Assembly: GCA_021432635.1 (NCBI GenBank)
Contig: MU270091.1
Coordinates: 124,001-188,000, forward strand
DNA: 64,000 nt
Source of the DNA: Thozetella sp. PMI_491
Taxonomy: Eukaryota > Ascomycota > Sordariomycetes > Chaetosphaeriales > Chaetosphaeriaceae
Direction of reading: 5' to 3'
The notes beneath the pieces were generated by a model, which was given only the letters and a program-made list of their open reading frames with translations, did no database searches and was not told the DNA's origin. The stretch's first letter is position 1. Every line of letters starts with the position of its first letter. Shown here piece after piece: positions 56,423-64,000 of this stretch. The position numbers were made by a program, and so were the translations under genes.

Positions 56423-59400
56423 TCACCAACACCCGGGGTGGAGCCCAATGGCTCTCTTTAGCCTCGCTTGGCGGACATCGTCGCTTTCCTGGAACCAGCT
56501 GAAAGGCGCGATGTAATATCGCCCTGCGCCCGAGTACACTCCTATTTCTTTGAACAGCTCAAATATTCCTCTGCGCGTTCGCATAAGTCTCAGATCACTC
56601 GGCTGGAATTTGCTTGTCCTGCTTGCTGCATAGTCGAACAGCATAGATGCTATGCCCACAGCGACCGGCGTTGCCACAGAGCAGCCTGACATGGAGCGCC
56701 TGCTTTTTTCGCCGATCCAATCCGATAAAACATCTACACCTAGTGTCCCGAACACCGGACCTTCGGTGCTAGGTTGTGGATTGAACTTGGGCTCGAAGGC
56801 GCCCAAGTCGCTGGTACCACGGATGGCGATGACAGGCGGCCCCAGGTTGGCAGGAAACATTTCTCTCGCATTTAGCCCGTTGTTTGCAGCGGCTGCGAAG
56901 AATGTAATTGCCGATTTCTTATGGTGACAAGCGTCCGATATCGCCTGTTCTATTTTTTCGACATGCCGGGTAAATCCGAAAGACATGGAAACAAAATCAA
57001 CGTCCCAAACCATCGCCGCAGTACGGATGGCCTAGCTCTTCGGTTAGCATGTGAGTGATGCAAGCTCGACCAACTCGGTAATGAATCACCTCGCAAATAT
57101 TATCTATCGATGTCTCCAACTCCTGGCTGTTCTCGGCTACACGTGCAACAAAAATATCTGCAGAGGGGGCTACTTGTAGAAGGAGAGCGAGCGTATGGGT
57201 TCCATGTCCGTCACTATCCACGGGCTCGAGGGAATTCACCTTCGGCACGAAGTCTTCCCACTTTTTGATGCGATCTAGGCGACCGGGGAGATAAAACGAG
57301 GGTGCGTCTCTGCAGAACCCGGTGTCTAATATTGCAATTTTGAGGTGGTCAGTGCTACCCGCTCGTCTGATATCGTCTTTAAGGCCCCTGTTTATGAACT
57401 CGATCTCCTGCAACCAGGCCTCGCTTGCCGATCTATTTCCATCTATTAGCAACATGAACCCAGACTATAGCATGCCCCTTTCCATTCCTTGGCCGTGGAT
57501 TGGTGAAAACAGGAATGGTAAGTTTGTGGTAGACAGGGTAAAACAGCACAATATCATTAAAGCGGCGGATAAATTCCAAATGACGAGGCAAGGCAGTCAA
57601 GGGAGATGGGGGCAATACTTGACATGTGGACCACCCTCACTAGAAGATGGTGGCCAGCTAATCATAGTGGACACAGCATGCGCCGGCGTCATTGGAGTCG
57701 TTTTGGGCTCCTTCTTAGGAATTAATGGTGTGTGCTCGATCTCGTCGAATTCTGCGTGTAGTTCGGCGCCTGCGATGAACCGTTTTAAACGGTCCACAAT
57801 CTCATCATAAAATATCGACCGTCGCTGATCTAGGTTCTCCTCCGGACGCTCCGGGTTGAAAGGTGCGTCTTTGAATAGTTTTATATCGAAGCACTTTTTC
57901 AAGGCGGCTCGATAGTACGGGAAGTTGCAGTCCGACTCCAATTTGGAACTCTGGATATAGCCTTTCAACAATTCCAACTGCTCATTGGCCATTTTGGAGT
58001 CCCAGTTATCAGGGTGGCCCTCGAGGCGGATAGGATCTGCCGTAGATAGCTGGAGGAGCAGTATTCCGAGAGCAAGCACTCTTGGATACCGGTGCATCAT
58101 GCCAAATACTTGCCTGTATTCAGGTGGTCTCCCATGGGAAGTGTTGAGGTTGACATGGACGTACGGTCTGCAGAGGTATTTAATCTCGTAGCCATTGGTT
58201 GTCTCGGCCATAAAGTAAATGTTGTGTTTTGTCCACCCAAAATTCATCCAGTCGGAGTCATAGTAGTGCCACACCGTCTTAGCCAAGACATAAGCTAGGA
58301 GAGGTCGCATTCCATGCCTCAATTTGTATCCGTCTAGCGCATCGCTGAGTTGCAGTCCCAAGCCTGGCTCGGGTTTATACCCCTCGGGTAGATTTTCCTG
58401 TTCACGTAAGGCCATCAAGCGGCCTCGATCGAGTCGGAAGCAAACGAGGGAGCCACTTGGGCTCGATATGAATTTGCAAAGACTTCCTTCGACCAAGTCG
58501 GAATCTTCAATGACGGCAGGCTCGGAAAGGTTGATTGTAGCGTCTCCTTGCTTAAACTGCACGCTCTTGGGAAATGCATTCTTGCTGCACGGTGGGATTA
58601 ATTAGCTGAGACTTTTGTCGCAAGAAGAAGGCTTCTTCCTCTAAGCATTACCTTCGGACCATTATCTTAACGCTTTGCCAACTATGGTTCCCACTTGTTA
58701 TAGGATCTGGTGAGGCAGAGAATAGCATTTCGAATGGAACCAACTGGCCCTCGACAAATCGGTGGATGGGTCTCAATCTAACCCTGGCCCAGTGTTGGTG
58801 GGCTTGGGACGGTTTCGTGCAGCTGCATTGTGCATGTTCGCACAGAGCAGCGTGTAGAGATTTAGCATATCTAGTGTATGCCGGCAGGTCGTCGTCCATG
58901 CTGGTCGATGAGCTCGCGATGTCCAGCTCTTCGTCATCTCCGATCTGCGAACAGGCCTTAAGGACCTGCACTATTGTGCCGGGGGTGGTTTTCTTTTTGA
59001 TCAAAGCTGCCCGGACTTTTGCCTGCACCTTTTCAAGTGCTCTTGGATCACTGTCCTGTGCAGCTCGATGTGCTGCAGCGATGGAGTCTAGAGAAGGGTA
59101 CTTCGATTCTGTGACAAGCCCATGGCTCCACTTTAATCGAGTCAATCTCCGCTAAGGTATGAGAACAGTAAAATTATCAGGAGCCAACAGGTCAAATGAT
59201 GGAGGTTGCCCGAGATGGCGACAGAAGTGAAGAGAGGTTCGGGAATGTCATATTGCTTACCGATATGGCTCCTTCCACGGCTTTCAGAGCCTGACTGAGC
59301 GTCTTGCCTCTCTCTAGAGCAGCTTTCTGGTCGTTCGAGAAATGTAGCGTTTCTTCTGCCAGGGAGCACATATGACCACCCAGCTCGCCAAGGCTACTGC

Positions 59401-59602
59401 TAGATGTTTCCCTTGCGAGCTCTGTCACCACATCAGAGATACTTGGAAATGAGTCTTGGACTAGGCATATCATGGGATAGTGACAAGATCGGCGCTCGGA
59501 CGAGGACATCTTGACGGCCCTGAGATACGTGATAGAGGCCCTGAGGATCTGGCGGAAGCCCAGTCTGAAGTTCGAAAAGGCTGCGGGGTTGAACATGCTC
59601 AT
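56423..59602 (-). CDS. Subtilisin-like (S8) protease with N-terminal regulatory region (HET-Q2-like)
   Basis: Exons 59602-59261, 59151-58652, 58584-57641, 57442-57090 and 57031-56423 join in frame (915 aa); intron 3 is long (198 nt). Start at ATG 59602 (MSMFNPAAFSNFRLGFRQIL); the frame is open further upstream without ATG. Residues 1-280 are mostly helical with no signal peptide. About 285-560 resemble the fungal DUF7580-type region (LCKFISSPSGSLVCFRLD, GMRPLLAYVLAKTVWHYYD, RVLALGILLLQLS). The peptidase S8 domain is about 620-880 with the full triad: Asp635 in IAILDTG, His675 in DSDGHGTHT, Ser831 in SGCSVATP, and oxyanion Asn in AAANNG. It is cytoplasmic in layout, convergent with the gasdermin-like gene and divergent from the kinase-like gene. 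The inferred role is to sense a trigger and process the gasdermin. Confidence 0.85.
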
Positions 59603-59763
59603 CCTTCTTCGCCCACGTGACTCAGGATAAGGTGATATGATAGGTGGTAGATCCCGTGCAGGCACGAACTTGAATTCTCTCCATTTCCCCGCCTCTGTGA
59701 CAGAAGGTTGCTCATAGTTTCTCAACTTCCAGCAAAACCGCGTACCAGGAAAACCGACTGACC
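59603..59763. promoter_or_regulatory. Compact bidirectional promoter of protease and kinase-like genes
   Basis: Only 161 bp lie between the ATGs of the S8 protease (59602, minus) and the zinc-finger/kinase-like gene (59764, plus), so the two almost certainly share control sequence. Overlapping CACGTG (59614-59619) and TGACTCA (59618-59624) motifs are present; these are the core words of bHLH and Gcn4/AP-1-type sites. Binding is not shown. Confidence 0.55.
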
Positions 59764-62700
59764 ATGTCGCAGCCTTCTGATCACGGTTCGATATACGAGG
59801 CTAGCATTGCATGCCGCAAGTGTCTACAAGATTGCCTAGACATTGCGCCACTCATGATTGATGAGTGGCCACGAAAGCGCCTTGCTGACTTCAACATTTG
59901 GGCCGCGGGATCCGGAGCCTTGGCCAAGCAGAAAGCATCGTTAGACGAGAGGCTTGCAACAAAACAGAGTATTCGGAAAGTCGTCATAAATTTGCTCTCC
60001 TTGTTAGAATCGTTGATTTTGGAATGCCAACGTCGAGGTATATATTATCTGTGTACAAGTATCCAAAAATTGTGAGCGCCTATGTTGACTGGGCAATTAC
60101 CCAGCCTTCGCGGAAGGAGAGAATTATACCTTACAAGGTCCGCCTACGGAATCGGACGATGCTAAGGCACTGGATGACAAATTATCAAAGCAGAAGCCAC
60201 CTTCTCTTGTCGACAGCCTCGCCAGTGTTGAGACCATCCTAAACCAGCTCGTGAGAATATCGATTGCCATTCGTCGCGCAGGTACCCAGGCACGGCTAGA
60301 GAGGGCAGACAGTACCTATCTCTCAGATAACCATGAAGAACTAAGACAGTACCTCTCTGTGCTAATATTTGCTCTTGGGTTGAGCGTGCATGAGAAGGAA
60401 GACGGGAATGTTGACATCGATGTACAATCCCGAAGCTTGACTGCCATTCAAGAGCGACTAGTGGACGCCAATTTGAGACGTCGGCATCGATTTCTGTACG
60501 CTCAGAGGAGATGGAAAAGGAAACAAAAAGAAGAATGGAGGGAAGGAGACCGTCGTTCTAATTTGATAGCTGAGGGGACGAACTCTCCAAGCCAACCGGC
60601 CCCTGTCCCGAAGTTCGACACCGCAAAGGTGGATGGCAGAGCTCAGGATGTGCAAAGGGTTCAAAAACCCGCTCCCACGACTCCAAGCACAGCCCTGACC
60701 CCTTTAGATGGCCCTATAGAGATCCCACAAAGCAGCAGGCGATCAATGACTGCCGTATCATCAACAAGCACCAAGGTCGCATACCCCGAGCCACCAAAGG
60801 TCTCAAATGGCCAATCCTTCTTCATATGCCCATGTTGCTGCCAACCACTTTCAACCATGGTCTTCAGAGACAATAAGTGGAAGTGTGTCTGGTCTCCACT
60901 TCCATGAATAATGTTCGGGTTTCCTGACTATATACTAGGAAGCATCTTGCCGAGGACATACTACCTTATACCTGCGTATTAGACGACTGTCCGCGGCCAC
61001 AGAAGATTCATCAGACGCGTCAAGAGTGGGTTGACCACATGCACACCGATCACAAAAGTTCGCAGTTCTGGCTGTGTTTTGCATGCCCTGAGCCTAACAA
61101 GTTCCACGACGAACAACACTTCGTTTGGCATCTCCAAAAGGACCACTCCGATGCGATATCAGTCGATCAGATCCCATTCTTTCTTTCTGAATGCGTCTGC
61201 GAAGTTCCCATGGATCTTTCCCTCTGTCCGTTATGCGGTTTAGAAACTTCTGAGGAAGTGGACCCCGAGAAACTCTTGTCGCATGTCGCCGAACACGTAC
61301 ACTCATTCTCTCTAAACTCCTTACCTTGGCCGATTCCAGGAGAAAAGGAGCGCCGCTATCTCTCCATTGACGACATCACAGGAGACGAACTTGACTACTT
61401 CGATGTGAGTTCCGCACCTGGTGGCCCAGATAAAACTCATTCTTCACTTATGGAAGAAGAGCACGATATCGACCCCCCGCCTCCGTTTTCTAAAGTCTTG
61501 CGATGTAACGACTTTTACAATTACATCGAAGAGTACATCGTTGAGAACGACTGCTATGGCTTGAATGGTTTCGGCAAGCGATGCGGGTTTGCTTCTTCCC
61601 AGGCTTTGCGTCAATACTGGACCCCGGTCAAGATCGTTGACGTAATATACGAGGCCAGCGGTAATACGAAGCAAGTTCGCGTCTTCTCGGATTCTAGTGA
61701 CATTTACAACAAATATCTCATCGTATTTTCAGTGCTAGTCTCTATCGGTCACCCTCAGCATATACTGTCATTCCTACAGATCTCGTTGAACGATTCAATG
61801 TTGCCGTTTCATGCCACCCCCGAAATCTGGGCCGGAGCGGAAGAACAGCTACAAGTCTTTCAACTGTTTGAAATGGAACAGTGGAGGTTCTGCCCCCTGA
61901 CCTTCGGGAGCGGCCACAAACTACACATGTCGAAGCTATCCCCACACCAAATAGTTCCTTTAATGGAGAAAAAACGACTGGTCTCAGAAAAGGACAGCAC
62001 GGATGATGCTCTCCTCTTCCAAACATCAATTCATCCCGACTGTCGTGGGGCTCTCCCGGTCCGTATATCGCCCAAAGTGATAGCTGGGGACCTAGCAGGT
62101 GCTTACTTCTCACAGGCCACTGTCGTCCTTAAGGAGTATTACGGCGACGAGTTAGGCACAAGCGCAATTTTCTTGAACGAAGTGGCAGTCTACTCTAATC
62201 TAAGAGAGGAGTCATTTGACGAAATTGTCAAATATTACGGTTCCTTCCGTCAAGTCGGAGTGAACACACTCATCCTAGAACAAGCAGACGGGGGCACCCT
62301 AGCAAATTTCTTCGAGCGAACAAAGCCTATTGAACGTCCCGAAGATCGACTCTACTTTTGGAGAGAATTTCTAGGCCTCCTGAGAGGGCTTGACTATATT
62401 CATAATTTCCAACCTCTCGACGGAGACTCGGCCGGTTCATCTGATGCGGTGTCAGTACAGCGCCAAAACCATCTGAACACAACTGAATGGCTCTAACTTG
62501 TCTTTAGGATCCATCAGAACATCCGGCCGCAGAACATTCTTGTCTTTAAGGGCGAGAGCCAGAACCCATATGATGTACGCTTCAAGTGGACTGACTTTAG
62601 AAGCGCTCAGGTTCCCCGGTATTCGACCAAAAAGTTAGAGTTGGAGGGCAATGTTATGTACAGTGCGCGCAGCTAAGTGAAATATCCTCGGAGCCTTCGA

Positions 62701-63351
62701 GCAGTGCTAATCGCGATTTCTCTAGGTGCTCCTGAATGGGTCACCAGAGACGTGGTTATTCCCATTCGAGATCTTGCTCTAGGGCCGAGCGACATCTGGT
62801 CTTTTGGAGCGGTCGCTAGTGAAACGCTCATATGGTCGATCTTCGGGGAAAGAAAACGAGGCGAATACCAAGATCTACGCTCTGAAGAGCACAGCCGCAG
62901 TTCATTCCGCAATGATCGTTACGAAGGCTGCTTTCACGACGGGCACCTCCTACTTAAGATTGTCGAACAGATGCACGCCACCGCACTTAACAGCACACTC
63001 CAGGGTGACAATCTTTCCCCGATAATTAGCTCCTTGATCTTGGATAAAATGCTTGTCGTAGACCCGAAAAAAAGGCCAGACGCGATTGAGATCTACAATC
63101 TATGGTTAACGTTATGCCCTTCGGGATCCGCTATCGTGGAGACAGACAGCCCTAGCACTTCGTCCGACCCGCCCCCCAAGGCTAGAACGACGAATATGGA
63201 ATACTCTATTGTCGAAGGCTACCATATTGCAAAGAGAGATTTGCTGAAGTGGTTAGAGTGGCGGTTCAGGTCCTGGGATAATTCCTCCCAGATAAAGGTA
63301 AAAGTGAGTGATACGCTGCAGGGCGTCTTGCCCAAGGGTTTCGACGAATAG
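59764..63351 (+). CDS. Zinc-finger protein with degenerate protein-kinase domain
   Basis: Exons 59764-60037, 60105-60882, 60939-62450, 62508-62662 and 62726-63351 join in frame (1114 aa). The N-terminal ~230 residues are helical (SLLESLILECQRRAF, RRHRFLYAQRRWKRKQKEEW). Zinc-binding Cys/His sets follow at about 340-460: FFICPCCCQPL, YTCVLDDCPRP...WVDHMHTDH, FWLCFACPEPNKFHD...HFVWHLQKDH and LCPLCGLE...LLSHVAEHVH. A kinase-like C-terminus spans about 720-1060: TVVLKEYYGDE (VxxK Lys), FLNEVAVYSNL (helix C Glu), then HQNIRPQNIL where HRDxKPxN is expected, TDFRSAQ for DFG, SAPEWVT for APE, and DIWSFGAV intact. The HRD Asp is Asn, so it is probably a pseudokinase. A GTGAGT donor at 63304 and acceptor at 63367 could replace the last 16 codons with an exon reading ARDGDWIVVAPEALTV, so the 3' end is uncertain. 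Confidence 0.8.
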
Positions 63352-64000
63352 CTGCTAACCGCGGTAGGCTAGAGATGGTGATTGGATTGTGGTTGCACCG
63401 GAAGCGCTTACTGTTGTAAGTAATGGTCCCATTGAGTGTCCCGAGCCCTCAACAAGGCATGCCTGCTTTGCTATTGTTATTGTTTTCTTTTTAGGTGTTT
63501 CTTTTCTCTTTTTTTAGACAAAATAATTAAAACCAGGTTGGGGGCTGACAATATCTTGAAGAGCGATTTAAGGACAATCAAGAAGCAGCTGGCAAGGGGA
63601 GTTGACTGGCAGGCGCCAGAGGAAGAAATGGACAAATAGATGAAGAATATATCCAATTGACTCAGTGCTCTAGCTGCCCCGGCCCGCGGACACTTTACCA
63701 GTTATCCTCGGTCACTATCCTAGGCAGCTCGCCATCCTAGTATTAGAAGCGAGATTTCCTTAGCTCACTCCCGTCCGGGTCCCCCGGATCACAGAAGCTT
63801 GTTAACCGACCCAATACCCGGTTCTGGTACTCTCCCAATTCATGGCTGCAATGTGCTTTGTAGGCTGTGACATGGCAGTGTTCAACCCGCAAGAATTGGT
63901 CAGATTATCGGAGTCTACTCTTTGCGGGCCCAAACCTAAGGCAATTGGTCGCGGGCCAAGAGCCGAGAGCTTCGGTTGTTCTCTACTACTTCGAGAAGCA
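63352..64000. other. 3' flank of kinase-like gene; possible extra exons
   Basis: Exon-like pieces occur at 63368-63415 and 63518-63639 (LGADNILKSDLRTIKKQLAR), the latter after a polypyrimidine tract ending TTTAG, but the reading phases do not join cleanly. From 63640 to the window end nothing is recognised. Confidence 0.4.

Noticed and set aside
1-64000. tRNA, rRNA or CRISPR-like features
   Set aside because: No convincing tRNA B-box with cloverleaf context, rRNA segment or regularly spaced direct repeats were noticed on either strand by eye; a tRNAscan-type run would be needed to exclude short RNA genes.

Overview
The window looks like an accessory region of a filamentous ascomycete (Pezizomycotina) genome. 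Genes carry several short GT-AG introns (about 50-100 nt) with CTAAC/CTAAT-like branch sites, and coding DNA is moderately GC-rich while the spacers are AT-rich. The protein families are typical of these fungi: HET domains, NACHT-ankyrin proteins, Zn2Cys6 regulators, NCS1 permeases, S10 peptidases and fungal gasdermin-like proteins. Exon joins below were worked out by hand from splice signals, reading-frame arithmetic and family resemblance. No database search was run, so all family names rest on recognition.

0-15.5 kb: a broken MFS transporter, then a cluster of HET-domain (heterokaryon incompatibility) genes. These are an intact HET gene (minus), a two-exon HET gene (minus) divergent from another (plus), and a decayed HET-6-type gene at 11.8-14.5 kb. 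Between them lie a single-pass membrane protein and a small secreted double-psi beta-barrel protein. An ankyrin relic sits at 15.3 kb.

16-22.6 kb: a multi-exon secreted protein of unknown function with a QSSSSP repeat, followed by a gene-poor, repeat-rich stretch. That stretch holds an 869-bp TIR element with a TA target duplication (non-autonomous mariner/pogo type), itself interrupted by a solo-LTR-like insert.

22.6-31.5 kb: NmrA-like reductase, Zn2Cys6 regulator, small four-pass membrane protein, nine-exon NCS1 Fur-type permease, and a small protein made of the RNase H1 hybrid-binding domain without the nuclease.

31.8-41.1 kb: an unusual fusion of a trypsin-like protease domain to two Scw1/Whi3-type RRMs, divergent from a gene for a protein with a C-terminal membrane hairpin; then a six-exon Zn2Cys6 regulator. 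42.4-47.6 kb: tandem secreted S10 carboxypeptidase-like and type-B carboxylesterase genes.

49.3-63.4 kb, the most interesting part: a NACHT-ankyrin NLR with broken frames; a secreted actin/Hsp70-fold family protein; then a compact three-gene group. That group is a 277-aa gasdermin-like protein, a convergent subtilisin-like (S8) protease of 915 aa with an N-terminal helical/DUF7580-like region, and, divergent from the protease across only 161 bp, a zinc-finger protein with a degenerate kinase domain. The gasdermin plus S8 protease pair matches the known HET-Q1/HET-Q2 cell-death logic. The attached kinase-like gene, with its shared promoter, may be an undescribed third component (sensor or regulator). 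Overall the window reads as a recognition and cell-death island.
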